A stretch of DNA of 64,000 bases, taken from Zhengitettix transpicula. Its lineage: Eukaryota > Arthropoda > Insecta > Orthoptera > Tetrigidae. Below are positions 35,501 to 47,350 of this stretch, one piece after another. Each line of letters opens with the position of its first letter. The first letter of the stretch is position 1. The translations under genes and the position numbers were made by a program. The notes beneath the pieces are model-generated. The model worked only from the letters and a program-made list of their open reading frames with translations. It searched no databases and was not told the origin of the DNA. Location: assembly GCA_037074705.1 (NCBI GenBank), contig CM073591.1, positions 79,528,532 to 79,592,531 on the forward strand, in the 5' to 3' direction.

Positions 35501-38125
35501 TCACTGATTTCACGTCCTGACAAGTCTCGCCCTTTTAATATCCTATATACTTATATTCTAAAAAAATTATGTATAATTTAATATATATTTACAGAAGGCA
35601 CCGTAAAATAATATGAAAAATCGTATTGGCGGTATTTCGCATAGATTTTGTTATTGATATAGTAAATGCTGGCTTTACCGTAAACCGTCTACGTCTTATA
35701 ACGCCCCTAAAAAGAATTCTCTGAAGGCGTTTCGCCAATTATAAGCATTATAACTACATTCTCTTTCTCAAATCCAGTGAATGCTTGAAACTTTATCTCG
35801 TGGTTTCTTTAGCTGCAACTATTAATCTTGTTCCATTGCACAGGCCTGTATTTATGTGTAAAATTCGTCTACTTATTGTAAACAAACATTACTGATATAT
35901 TCGGAGTTGAACCGACTGCCAACTCTAATGAGTTTTAAGGTAGCATACGTTTTTCCCATATCTATTATCAATTTATGCTTACAGTAACGAAACATGAATC
36001 AGTTGCACCTCAACGCTCCATTGTGAACTACTATAGCGAGAATTGGTCCAATTCCGTTCCTCAAGAATATTTTACATAAATAAGGTTTGTAAGGTTTACA
36101 GAATTGAATCACGAATTACGTCATAAATAATAAGCGCATACAGATTGAAATGGTTCGTGCTTAAAATGGAAGCACACAGAAAAGCCAAGTGTCAATCCTA
36201 TTCCATATGAGTGCCAGAGGAGAAACACGAATATCAAACTTGCTCCAAGAAAGCTGCATTAATATTGCATGAGGCCTGAGAGAAAATGGCATCCATCGTA
36301 TGCAGACAAGTGTTGTTTCTCTCCTACGGGATGCCAAAATCAAATTGTGACAGTAGTTCCACGCAGTAACTTGATGTGAAAGGCTTCAATAAAATCCATC
36401 ACGCTATCCATTTCTAGAACTAAGGAAAGTAGTAAAATGATTCAATACACATTGCTTACTTTGAAATCGGAAAAATATATTACCGAAAGGTCCAGTGGTA
36501 GTATACGTTTATGGCGATTAGTGATTACTTACTGCTATGAGATTTTTAACCACTTTACCTATGAGAAAACTCTACAATTTATATTTATAATTTTCAAAGA
36601 ACCTTCATAAGTTTACGTATTTCCACGTGACATGCAGCGACCATCATCATTGGCTGGTAAAATATGTAAACATAAATGCAAGTTTTTCCATAATCAGGAC
36701 ATTTCCGGTACAATATTCTATTTTTTTAAAGAAAAAAATAACTGTCTTACTTTCCGTCCCAATTCCATCACTGCAGGGAAATTTATTCGAGTGCCTATAC
36801 ATAATTTTTGTCTAATTACACATTTAAAGGCAAAATAATTTCAAAGTTGTTCAGTAATCTCAGAATGTTCATTATTTTTAATCTATACAATATTGGAAGA
36901 ATTCCATCTGAGTTAAATTGAATTACGTTTGAAAAACATAAATTTTGGCAATGGAATATGCTCGAGAACCCTCTTGACAAAGTTTACACCTGGACGCCGT
37001 TACTGTACAGATATGAAACATGTTTCAAGGATTTAATATTTATTTTGACGAGCGTGAAGAGAAATTTGGAACGGAATGATTACATAATCTCGTACTCCAT
37101 TGATTCTATTCACGAATGATCTTTTTTGCTCCTGCTACCACGAGTTTTTTTTTCAAACATTCGCTTATTATTATTATTACTACATCTTCAGATAGTGTTT
37201 CACGGATTCGCTCCAGAGCAATCGTTGCTATTTTCGTAAAGATGAACACGACGTTTGTCTTATCCATAAGGCAGGCGGTTTCTAGTGTCATATATGTGAC
37301 AATATTCGTCGATAAAAATTAGAATCAGATTTCCTTTAATAAACTTTACAGGTCGTCAAATGAAAACGCGCGTTCACGTCGAACAAGTGATTAAAATGAT
37401 TGCTACAGTCGTTGCTTCTTTATGATTCTCTTTTTATAGTTTGAGTAATTAAGAGCAACGGACATATTGGGACTGAAAATTGGCCATTTATATGTTGTTG
37501 ATATTGACATCCTGAGTTAGTAATTTAACATAGTAACTTTGAAGTTATGGAAGGGTTAACATAAATTTAAAATCGAAGGATCGACTCGGAATTAGAGAAT
37601 TAACGGTCTGTAGCATCAGGGATGGTCGAGAGCTGAACTAATTTCGTTAACTCAATCCTATGTGTTCGATGATTTTCAGTGAATAACTGATTCAGGTCTT
37701 CATGACAATTTTATTTTTCATGGCGAGACCCTTCGCATCCCATTTCGTTTGTCTGCATATAAAAAATATTTTACGCGATGGATATTTCCGTGGTAAAACC
37801 ATTGTTTCAAAATACTCTCTATTTTCTTTATATTATACAAGGTTTTGTTTGGCCTGTATATGTGGCTTGAGAATAAAAACAATTAATTTCGTAAATTACA
37901 TTAAGCTTATCTAAATATTCGATTTAGTCCTTAATATTTTTTACAATGTTTAAATAGTTATGAGGCTTAAAAATAATTTTGATTCCATACTTTACTCACA
38001 ATACAATTAATTTGTGTTGAAGGCAAGCAATATAAGGTAAAACTATAAAATTAAATTTTTTGTTGTCAATTTTAATATGTAAATTGTTACTGTTCTAATC
38101 ATTGTAATTGTTTTTTAACTTGAAC
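32541..38125. other. Long AT-rich non-coding stretch
   Basis: No gene, RNA gene or repeat family was recognised over about 5.6 kb. GC-richer patches at 32900-33160 and 33640-34110 hold overlapping unrecognised frames on both strands. A minus-strand frame at 37106-37291 (begins MTLETACLMDKTNVVFIFTK) is unrecognised. A CRE-like pair near 35486 is listed separately. Confidence 0.45.
35486..35503. promoter_or_regulatory. CRE-like palindrome pair
   Basis: A perfect TGACGTCA (35486-35493) is followed four bases later by AGACGTCA. The consensus is that of CREB/ATF sites; function here is unproven. Confidence 0.25.
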
Positions 38126-38160
38126 CTGATGAGGTCGCAAATTAAGCAATGAAACATTGT
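38126..38160 (+). ncRNA. Hammerhead-like core motif
   Basis: CTGATGA (38126-38132) is followed 18 bases later by GAAAC (38151-38155). The intervening stem (TCGC against GCAA) pairs only in part. The start resembles the minus-strand sequence at 56660-56703 (CTGATGAG, then TC, then CAAA), suggesting one old family. Confidence 0.3.
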
Positions 38161-38271
38161 TTAAAAAATGCTTTTTTCTGACTTAAAATTGGCTGATGTT
38201 TATTTATGTAATTAAAGCATTTTCTTCTTTTAATGATAATCAATGTTATTATTAATGGCGCCTGCTCTATA

Positions 38272-38357
38272 AATTAAGACGTCACATAATGTCAAACAAC
38301 ATGCGAACCCTGTAAAAATAAGACGTCACATAATGTGAAATAACTTGAGGGCTCTGA
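38272..38357. repeat. Two-unit tandem repeat carrying GACGTCACATAATGT
   Basis: Units of about 41-44 bases, 38272-38312 and 38316-38357, share 'aagacgtcacataatgt' and a similar 'ctct/ccctg' end. The shared block contains a GACGTCAC CRE-like half. Confidence 0.6.
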
Positions 38358-38986
38358 GTTAAGTCGTTACAACTGTTTTACCCAACTTAAGCTCATTCAA
38401 TTCAACAATATTTTTGTAGCATATTTATTCTTGTCTAATTTCTTTGAGAGATCGTTTTTATGTCTTTTTCTATTAACAATTAGAATTTTGTTCGATGCAT
38501 TTCACTAACGTTGATATTCTCTGTCTCTGATGTTATGAAATTCAGAGTGACAGTGTTTGTTAGGAAATGTAACGAATGTTTTCTCTTAAATAATACCTTG
38601 TTATAATTAACTGTTATTCAGTTTGCAAATATAAAGACCCTTCTTTTAGTAATATATTTATTCCTAGAAAATTAATTTCACCAACTTCTCAACATAATTC
38701 AGTTGTCTGTCCGCAATAATTTGTAATTAAACGAGGAAATGGGTTAGGTGCTCGTTCATTAGCAAACACGGATCTCTTGTCGAGACAGGCGCTTTGACTC
38801 GAAGCAATTGCTCCATAAACTGCTCTTCTTCCCCGAGGAACGACAGCCCCTTGAAGGTCTCTCCTGTCACTCCACACAATGCCTCAACTCCGCAGGCAAC
38901 ACTAGCAAAACAACATTTCCGCCGAACTGGCTTGAGATAACGAAGTTGGTCGAAACTCAATTAAACACCATAAAAAGGAAAAATCC
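38358..38986. other. Non-coding DNA
   Basis: No gene recognised. Overlapping frames on both strands at 38689-38993 lie in a modestly GC-richer patch and have no motif. Confidence 0.45.
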
Positions 38987-39255
38987 TTACTAAGTCGTAC
39001 TAAAACATCATTTCAAAACAGAATTTATATTAAAGTTTGTTAGTGGAAAAATTATTGGTACCATGTAACTTATTTTTGGAATAAACTCAAATAACTTTGC
39101 CATGTGGCAATGTAATTATTGGATGTTGAATTCTAATTAGAGGAGTTGAATGAACTGTCAGCAGACACAGATTTTGTAGCATTCAATCTAGGAAAGAAGT
39201 ATTTAATTTAAACAAGGTTTTTTTATTTCTCCGTACAAAATATTTTCAATTTTAC
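38987..39255 (+). repeat. Dispersed repeat, ~270 bp, inverted partner at 47080-47350
   Basis: The block from 'ttactaagtcgtactaaaac' through 'ttagtggaaaaattattgg' and 'attctaattagaggagt' to 'ttatttctccgtacaaaata' matches the reverse complement of 47080-47350 with scattered substitutions and one small indel region. The family was not recognised. Sharp left edges in both copies ('ttactaag') support a transposed element. Confidence 0.75.
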
Positions 39256-40019
39256 TGCTTTTAACCATCCATCAGTTCATTAATTAGCAAAATGATTTTA
39301 ACACAAATAAAGTTAAAAAATGAAATGTCTATTTATTATTTCAAATAATTATTTATCAAAATTTCAATATTATTCAGGCAAAAATTAAAATTAAGAGGAA
39401 TTTACCTTCGAAAATTTTTAAGATTAAAATTCTCAAACTCGTAACAGCATTCATGAACTGGACTCGGTGACTGCGGCATATTTTTTTTTAGAAATATATG
39501 ATTAGAGGACTTGTAAGAAACAGAAATATGCCAGAAATTATTACAAATAATTTGATGGTATTGTTTAGTGTTAGAATACTTTGTAATTAGCAAAGCTTTT
39601 ACAACTACGAATTCTATCAAACTGACTATTTTTTGAAACGATAAAAATATTGTTGGTACATATTTAGAATTTTTAAAAAATCAAGTTTAATAGTATTAAT
39701 TATATACATACTTTTATAAGAAAACTTTCACAGAAACACGTAACAGAATTATGACCTAAAATTTCTAGTTTTTAATTAAATTTTACGGTGACAATTTTTT
39801 TTAAACCGAATGGGGACGTTATTTCTGTACTTCCCTCAGAGAAACGCATTAGAACAATTTATGCAAAATAGATGATTGGATTGTTATGTATTGATTGTGT
39901 TTTTCTTGAATTATGAAAATTTCTCTTTCCTAAATATAATTTCAACAATGAAGTTTTATAAGGCTTATAATTCGTCGTATGTATAATTAGTTAATATTTA
40001 TTCACAACTTTAAATTACA
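39256..40019. other. AT-rich non-coding DNA
   Basis: No gene recognised. Confidence 0.5.
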
Positions 40020-40030
40020 TTTATATATAC

Positions 40031-40072
<42 letters not shown>
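40020..40072. repeat. (TA)n(GT)n compound microsatellite
   Basis: A TA run grades into an uninterrupted GT run. Confidence 0.9.
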
Positions 40073-40073
<1 letters not shown>

Positions 40074-42534
40074 TATATGAGTGTTTTAAATAACCTAAAT
40101 TCAAATTCCCTTATTTATGTAAATAGTTGAATTGGAGTCGTCATAATATAAATCTTAAATACTACATTCAATGTAAATTGAATATGAAACAGAAAAAAGT
40201 AACAGCAACATTTAGTTAGTATTTAAATCGTAACTAAACGCTCAAATTACTGAGTAATCAATGTATAATATTTTATCTTTTGCAAATATTAAATTTATTT
40301 GAGAAAAATTAACAACTACATATAAACGATATTAAAAGCTCAATATATACTTAACCCATCATTATAAGTAGAAAAACAAATTATGAATTATGGAAACTTT
40401 AGATAATTTATTCTGAAATTCATCTTGACATAAAAAAACAGAATGTGTGTAGTTATAGCTTTAAATTTGTGAGTTTAATACGAAATAGAAATATTATTTT
40501 ATTACGAAACCTAATAGAATTAACATAAAAATATTAATATTTTGGTATACTCAAATGGATATTCAATTGATATTTAATATCATATTTGCGCATGACGTTT
40601 AAATTTCGAGTTTAGTTTACTCCAAAAACCTGTTCATTTTTGTTTTACGTAGCGAAAAAATAAAAATATCAACTCAGTTGGCCCAATTTATTAAAATAAA
40701 CTCTACTGAGGTACTCTTTCAGGTACTTTTTTGGCTTCAGGCGCTTCTTAGTTCTCCAATTGCTGTAACATTAAAAATCCAGTTACGTCTTCTATATTGC
40801 TTCATAACTCTATAATTTCTGGTGTCCCCCGAAACATATTGTTCCTTAATGATTTATATGTCGTAACGTCAGGCTTCGCCAATGTCCGCTAACACAATTA
40901 CTAGTGGTCCATTAGAAGGGTCTACCTCCTGGTATAGTTTGTAAACTGTTCCTCAGTTAATTGCTCAAGTACACTTCTGGTTAGTTGCAATGCTTCACAT
41001 CTAGTAACTACTTGCACTTAGTGGAGATATCCCAAAACGAAGTCTATTAAGTGCACTGTTGTTAGTCCACAATAATGCGTTTAGTTTGTAATTTTAAACA
41101 ATTATACTCTGCGACCGACTGGAATTATTTTGCGTAAGGTAAAAACTTTGTCAACTTGAAAAATTTAATTAAATAATTAAAACTATGTAAAGTACACAGA
41201 TAGAATAATAAGTTGTGGGCTGCATTTTTCTTTCTAATGTGAACGAGAAAAAAAAGTGGGGGGGGCGGGAAATAAAATATTAATTTACCGAACTCTGTAA
41301 ACGGAAAGACTTATTTGATATTAATTCAGAAATAAATCTAACATGTTCGGTCGCATTCATTAGCATAATGTTGACAACACGTACGAAGAAAATCCAAGCT
41401 GCTGTCTCTTCATTAAGCATGCCTACTGCACATTGTAATTGAAGTGGCACCATGTGTCAAAACAGCGGCGTATTCAGCTAGTTAGTATTCGCATCCACAT
41501 AATAGACGACTCGTCTTTGCTACAAACGGATGCACCTCGTTCATTATAAACATCTGCGAAGTTAAACACTGAGGTTTAAATTTCATAAGTAAGCATAAGC
41601 AAATTAATGCGAAGCGCACACGTAAACGAAACTTTTATCGCTTTGTGCTCCATAATTACTTTTACTATTTCAGAAATTGTAACTGTTGAATCACTGAAAT
41701 TGACCGGCAGGAAGTGATTCGTGTTGTGAAGGTAATCTGGACAGAATGGAAATTCATGCCGCCCAGAAACTAGGCAACCGTGAACACAGAAAATGGTGGG
41801 TGTATTTATTTCGGTCTCGCGTGTGTTTGTGTGTAATTCACCAAGCATATTTAGTATTGATAGATTAATATGAAGTAAAATAAACAGACTAGGAAATATG
41901 GAACGAATACAAGACATAAAGCCGAGAGACGCCAACAAAGAAAGAAAAAGCACCCGAAAATTTCAAATCGATACTCTATTGATAATATCAACTACAAGAT
42001 AATATAAACTAAAGAAATATAATTATAATGATCAAGGGTGATCCTCAACGTATTCTATGCACCCAGAAATATTACTTTGCACAGAAAAGCGAAATATACT
42101 TACTGAATTCGACAACAATTACACGAAGCTCTTCGTTTTACAGCTCTCAGAGTTAAGCTTGTCATTGTATATTACATTGTCGTTTTATTTTTCCAGATAT
42201 ATTTATATTATACTGATAAATTCCTGAAAAGTTAACAAGCAATGTGTGCATCGAAAAGTATTAACGTTACCATTTCTACTTATCTCGTTGGTTTACATTT
42301 CCTAAGTTAAGTATTGTATTCAAACACGTTTACATAGATGTTGTTCTCGAATCATATTTAAGACACCAATCACTGTATTATTTGGTGAAAGACGTATTTA
42401 AATCATTTTCTCACGATTTATATGAGACTTTTTAAAGGTCGAAGTTAAAAAAATGTGATAAATGTACCAGAACTACATTGACTGTGCAAATGAAACAGAC
42501 TATTTTCCATAGAAGGTTACCCTATCAAAAGTAC
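40073..42534. other. AT-rich non-coding DNA
   Basis: No gene recognised. The 125-codon minus-strand frame at 41576-41953 has no motif I can place, and its composition matches the flanks. Confidence 0.45.
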
Positions 42535-42580
42535 GTTTACCCTACTTAATTATTGAATTTATTGTTTTTATAGTAACAGG
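42535..42580 (+). repeat. 46-bp direct repeat, left copy
   Basis: The sequence from 'gtttaccctacttaattatt' to 'tttttatagtaacagg' recurs at 43451-43496 with only a few changes. The pair brackets retroposon copy d. Confidence 0.8.
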
Positions 42581-42739
42581 TTACACGAAGATAATTCACA
42601 TTCAAAATGATTCCATATGGACAGAGAGAGAGATCAAAGGAATAATAAAGTCAATGGTTTGATAAACTAAATACAAGCTTACAAATTCGCATATTTACGA
42701 TGAACATCGCCTGTAGGTAAGATACAAATAAATATTTTT

Positions 42740-43145
42740 TTTAGGTAACACGCTACATGAGGGTAATACACGTTGGAAAACGCCTATTTAGTAACATAGG
42801 AAGGGATTTCAAAGGGGGGATTAGGGAAGGTACACAGCAAGGGTTTAAGGATCCTACCCGACATTCACCTAAAAGTGATGCAGGACAAACCGTACAAAAC
42901 CTGCATCAGGTATGTCGTACACTGGGTACTTGTCCCACGTCCTTCAGATGGCAAGAAAGGGGTTTCCTGTGGGGACTAGGATTCCGTTCTCCGTGCATCA
43001 ACTAGTTTAGGAGTCAGCTGGCCGACTGTTCCAATGGGAAGAGAAATACCTTTTGTCCAAGGTCATCAACCAAACAACATACACCTCTCAAAACAGGCCG
43101 AGGTGCCTCGGCTTGTGAAAACCTTAGTTCAAAAGCAGAGAGAGA
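42740..43145 (-). mobile_element. ~440-bp retroposon (copy d), internally deleted
   Basis: In reversed orientation it shows the T-run (A tail complement) followed by 'aggtaacacgctacatgagg', and ends 'cttgtgaaaaccttagttc' with 'aaaagcagagagag'. The hairpin block (gccgaggtgcctcggc) is intact. About 40 bases near the 'gtagccaagggttaac' region of other copies are missing. Confidence 0.8.
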
Positions 43146-43450
43146 AAAAAGCATCGCCAAACGTAGCCCTTTCCATGTATCTGGAAAACTCCAACAGGCT
43201 GTAATTATTTAATTTAGCTTCTGGCTGAGGTTTAATATTCCTTATCATCGTTTCTTCAGCGCGAAATGGACTACTAAGATTCGCTTGTTGAAATAATATT
43301 CACACAAGAGATGTTTAATTAATGTACCCTTCCTTTTAGCAATTCTGATAGCAGAACATAATGTTTATATATTTTGTAACTTGGCGGCTCATTTTAATAC
43401 CCATAAAAATTACGTAATTAAACAAAACATTGTTTAATTTCAGTCTTAGT

Positions 43451-43496
43451 GTTTACCCAACTTAATTATTTAATTTATTGTTTTTATAGTAACAGA
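43451..43496 (+). repeat. 46-bp direct repeat, right copy
   Basis: Right partner of 42535-42580, about 915 bases away in the same orientation. Confidence 0.8.
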
Positions 43497-44122
43497 CTAT
43501 CAGCAGTAGGCGTTAAATGAATGATAACGATGAATAAAAATCATTCATCACGTCATGTTGTTGTGAATTTATTCAATCTGTAAAATGTTAGAAGTTAAAA
43601 ATTAGCAACTCAACAACAGATGCCTGTCTGCGCTAATCACAGGATGTACCTTAAATGAAACACAAGCTGCTGATGATGGTGCGTAAAAATATCTAGCAAA
43701 GGTCACCTGAGACATGATTTTGGCGAAAACATTTTCCTTTTCTCAAGGGCGCATGGGAACTTCTCGGTGAGAGCCTTGGAGATAGAACGGAAACACAGAG
43801 GAATTTTTGTAGACACAAAACAAAGAAAACAGTTGAAAAGTAGAGGCACGACGAGAGAGAGAGAGAGAGTGATCCGCCTGCGAGGAGAGAGGATACAGTG
43901 GCAGATGGAAGCTTGAATATTACTGAGGTAACATGTAAGAATCAGTTTCTGAAGTGAGTTATAAATATAATAAATAGGTTTTGAAAATAGGAATTTGGAG
44001 ACGTTAGTTAACGTTAATAACGGAAGAAATAGTGGAGATGGAAGTAAATATTTAGTGAGTCAGGAAGGTGATATGAGTAGAATTTCAGTTAAAATGAGAT
44101 GGTGATCAACTAAATAATTGTT
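43497..44122. other. Non-coding DNA with a short (GA)n tract
   Basis: No gene recognised. A GA microsatellite lies at 43853-43869. Confidence 0.5.
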
Positions 44123-44583
44123 ACTAGTCTTGAACTAAGGTTCCCACAAGCCGAGGCACCTCGGCCTGTTCAGAGAGGTGTATGTTTCGGGGTCACAGAC
44201 CTTGGGCATACGGTAAGAGTTGTCCGCTATTCTCATTGGAATAGTCGGCCAGCTGCCTCCTAAACTGGTCGAGGCACGGAGAAGGGAATGCTGCGTCCCC
44301 ACAGCAAACTCCTCTCCCGCTATCGGAAGGGCGTGGGACAAGTACCCAAAGCCCGACCCACCTGATGCAGGTTTTTCTAGGGTTTGTCCTGCATTTCTTT
44401 ATGCGAATGCCGGGTAGGATCCTTAAAATATTGCCCGGGGGCCCTAGTTAACCTTTGGCTACCTTCCTCTACCCTTCCACATCACCCCTTTCAAATCCCT
44501 TCCTATGCTATGAAAGGGGAGTTGCCACCATGTGGATTACCCTCTAGTAGCCTGCTACCTATAAAAAAAATTGAACTAGTCTT
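44123..44583 (+). mobile_element. ~440-bp poly(A) retroposon with target-site duplication (copy e)
   Basis: A 9-base direct repeat ACTAGTCTT flanks the element (44123-44131 and 44575-44583). Between them lie the family body from 'gaactaaggttcccacaag' to 'cctgctacctat' and an A8 tail (44563-44570). The 5' end lacks the 'ctctctgctttt' start seen in copies b, c and d, so it is slightly 5'-truncated. Tail, duplication and 5' truncation together are the marks of target-primed reverse transcription. Open frames on both strands (44135-44341, 44220-44417, 44384-44686) are internal to the element. Confidence 0.85.
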
Positions 44584-44939
44584 ATTGGAGAATCTGTACC
44601 TTCGGAGAATTTTGGGCAGTTACTTTCTTCCTTCCGAATTCTCGACTACAAGCCACCGAATTATAAGAAATTACCGGGTACAGTAGAGAAAATTTAAGCG
44701 TTATATATTTTATGAAATCCAGACCTAAAATAACTTAACCAAAAAGCTATTTAAAAATTGTTTCTAAATTTTCAACACTGAACATTACAGGTAAAAATTA
44801 AATAGTTAGAATATACGATTATTATTGAGTCATAAAATATTAAATCAAATTTATGATACTTAAAAAATATAGTGTACGTAATTATAATTTAGTTTGAAAC
44901 GTGTTGCGGCGTTGATTTAACTGTGAAAAGGAAGATATT
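44584..44939. other. AT-rich non-coding DNA
   Basis: No gene recognised. Confidence 0.5.
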
Positions 44940-45380
44940 AATTGTTTTAACGCGTATATATTAGATAATACGTGCTGAATCTCCTTACATACCGGAAACT
45001 TTTGGGAGGAAGGACCATTAAATCCACATAATCGTTTTGAGGATTTCCAGGCGCGTGTTTTGAGGAGCAGTTTCTATAGGACGCACGGAATGCGCAGATA
45101 AATTGAACGCTGTCCCGTCTCAGCTCAGCCATTGATGCCGAGATGATTCATGCCTCGCATTCAGCAGGGATGTCGTGAAGATTCAGTTGGCACTACGATG
45201 CCATGAGGTTTGCACCCCATTAGTCATCGCTTCTTGCAGCCGCCTGCTCTCCCAAACAGATCCCCATCTTCCGTCGGAGACAAACCTCTTCTGTATTCGG
45301 ACCTCTCGAACCAAGAGAAATGGCCGGAGCATTGCGCATACTAGTGTTCTTCCGCCAGGAATAAAATAGGAAATCATTCC
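44940..45380. other. GC-richer island with unrecognised frames
   Basis: Frames of 61-76 codons overlap on both strands (44947-45132, 45175-45369, 45183-45377, 45220-45450). None shows a domain, and the strand conflict means at most one could be real. It may be an unrecognised exon or a regulatory element. Confidence 0.3.
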
Positions 45381-47079
45381 AAATAAGAGTTAAGCACTTT
45401 ATCAGATTGTGGCAGTCTGCATTCTGAGCCGTTTTAGGTTTAAGTGACAAGCATGGTCCTTTATCTCCGATACCTGAAGGTAATAATAGCTGGAAATGAC
45501 TGAAGACACAGCTGATAACGTGTAACGGTTTTTCAACATTTATTCAGATTACAATATAAAATTTTTGGTTATATTTATACAAAAAATATTAGTATACGAT
45601 GAGGTAACAATTATTGTTCTGGAAATAGTAACAGGAAAAGCAAGAGTCGCTTCTCTCAACAATTTGTTTTCAACGATGAAGCTTATGTAGATCGGGTAAA
45701 TACTTGTGTCACCTTTTATGTTGATTGTTACTTTGTGACATGGAATTTTCCGCCAGTCACAAGTTGGTTAAAATGTGTACAGTAGCTTACAATCGAGGGG
45801 TCAAAGACGATCACGTCTAAGTGCAGTACCTCTGATCTAAAAATTATGTTTGGCATTCAACACGGGATTTTATCATTTTCGATTTGTTTTATAAAATTAA
45901 AAATATTTAAATAGAATTAACATCATGTACTTGGACACTGTTTGGAAAAATAGTTTTAGTTGGTTGCGAAAATCCTAAGTGGGACCGTATTTAATTATAA
46001 TATGCGAAGAAATATTGTATTAAAATAGGTATTGGAGAATTATTGTTGACGGATTACCTCTGGTGTATTGTTAGCAGCGAGATGGGAATTGAAATTACAA
46101 CGTGGACGATCAGTGTAGATTTTCTGTTCTTCCCTTTTTGAAATAACTGTAAAGTCTCGAAGAGATTTATGGAAATCTTTTAAATGTTGAAATTTTATTG
46201 GAAAAATGAATACTTCCGTATGTTGATCATATTATGTTAAAATGGCCAAGGAGATTGTGTGCGATATTTTTGAAAATAGGTGTTTGGCAGGTCATTTGTT
46301 AAAAAGAATCTATGGTTTTATGTTCGGATATTATTATTATTAAGCATTAAAATATTGATTGTTTGCTTTCATAAACTTTGTTTTACTTATTTTATGTTCA
46401 TTGTATGTTTACCCCGGCTGTGTACGCCACCAGATGACGTCAGAGTGACGTCAGTTGAACCTATTTAGAAACTTAACCAGCAACCCAGGCGAAATATCCT
46501 GAGATCAACCCCGAAACCCGTGAAGGTTAGTATAAGGGTATCGTTAAACAAAAAGAAAAACAGTAAACAATATAAGTGGTTAATTCTGTTTGGTTGTTAA
46601 ACGTTATGAACCGTAATAAATTTTCGAATGATCCACACCCATGTGTACCCTGAAAAAAACGAAAGTATATCGATAAAATAGATTTAAAAGTGGATATTGG
46701 TGTACGTTGAATTTCGCGGGCATTGGTTGGCTGAAGGTTAACTGCTAATAATATTGTAAATGTTTTGTGTTCTAAATATTGTTTTGGTTTTTTAATCGAG
46801 CCATTAATTAATTAAGTATAATTTATTAACCACAACCTGTAATGTTTTATCATTCCTAATTTCCAATCATGTGATTTCAGATTATTATGACCGTTTAGGG
46901 AGTAAGATACTGATAAAAGTAAATAAATATTTGAACTGCTAATACTGTTTCAATTATTGTCATACTTGAGGACCTAAAATGCCATTGAATTTATAACATA
47001 CAATACAACGGTACTATTAATTGTTTTCTTTTAAGAATTAGTAATCAGAAACACTATTATGATGATATAATAGTTTATA
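45381..47079. other. AT-rich non-coding DNA
   Basis: No gene recognised apart from the CRE-like pair near 46435. Confidence 0.5.
46435..46453. promoter_or_regulatory. Two perfect CRE palindromes
   Basis: TGACGTCA occurs at 46435-46442 and again at 46446-46453, about one helical turn apart. This is the arrangement expected of a CREB/ATF target. No adjacent promoter was identified. Confidence 0.3.
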
Positions 47080-47350
47080 TTCTAAATTAAAATATTTCGT
47101 ACAGAGAAATAAAAAACCTTGTTTATATGAAATACTTTTTGGCTAAATAGAATGCTACAAAATCTTTGTCTGTTGACAGTTCATTCGACTCCTCTAATTA
47201 GAATTAAATATTTGCAATGTCACATGGCAAAGTTATTGGAGTTTATTCCGAAAATAAATTTCATGGTACCAATAATTTTTCCACTAACAAACTTTAATAT
47301 AAATTCTGTTTTTAAATTATATGTTTTAGTACGACTTAGTAAGCATGTCT
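47080..47350 (-). repeat. Dispersed repeat, inverted partner of 38987-39255
   Basis: See 38987-39255. The 102-codon plus-strand frame at 47152-47460 runs antisense through this repeat and past its end, and is not considered a gene. Confidence 0.75.

Noticed and set aside
41576..41953. 125-codon minus-strand frame as a gene
   Set aside because: No recognisable domain, no splice or promoter support, and composition as in the flanks.
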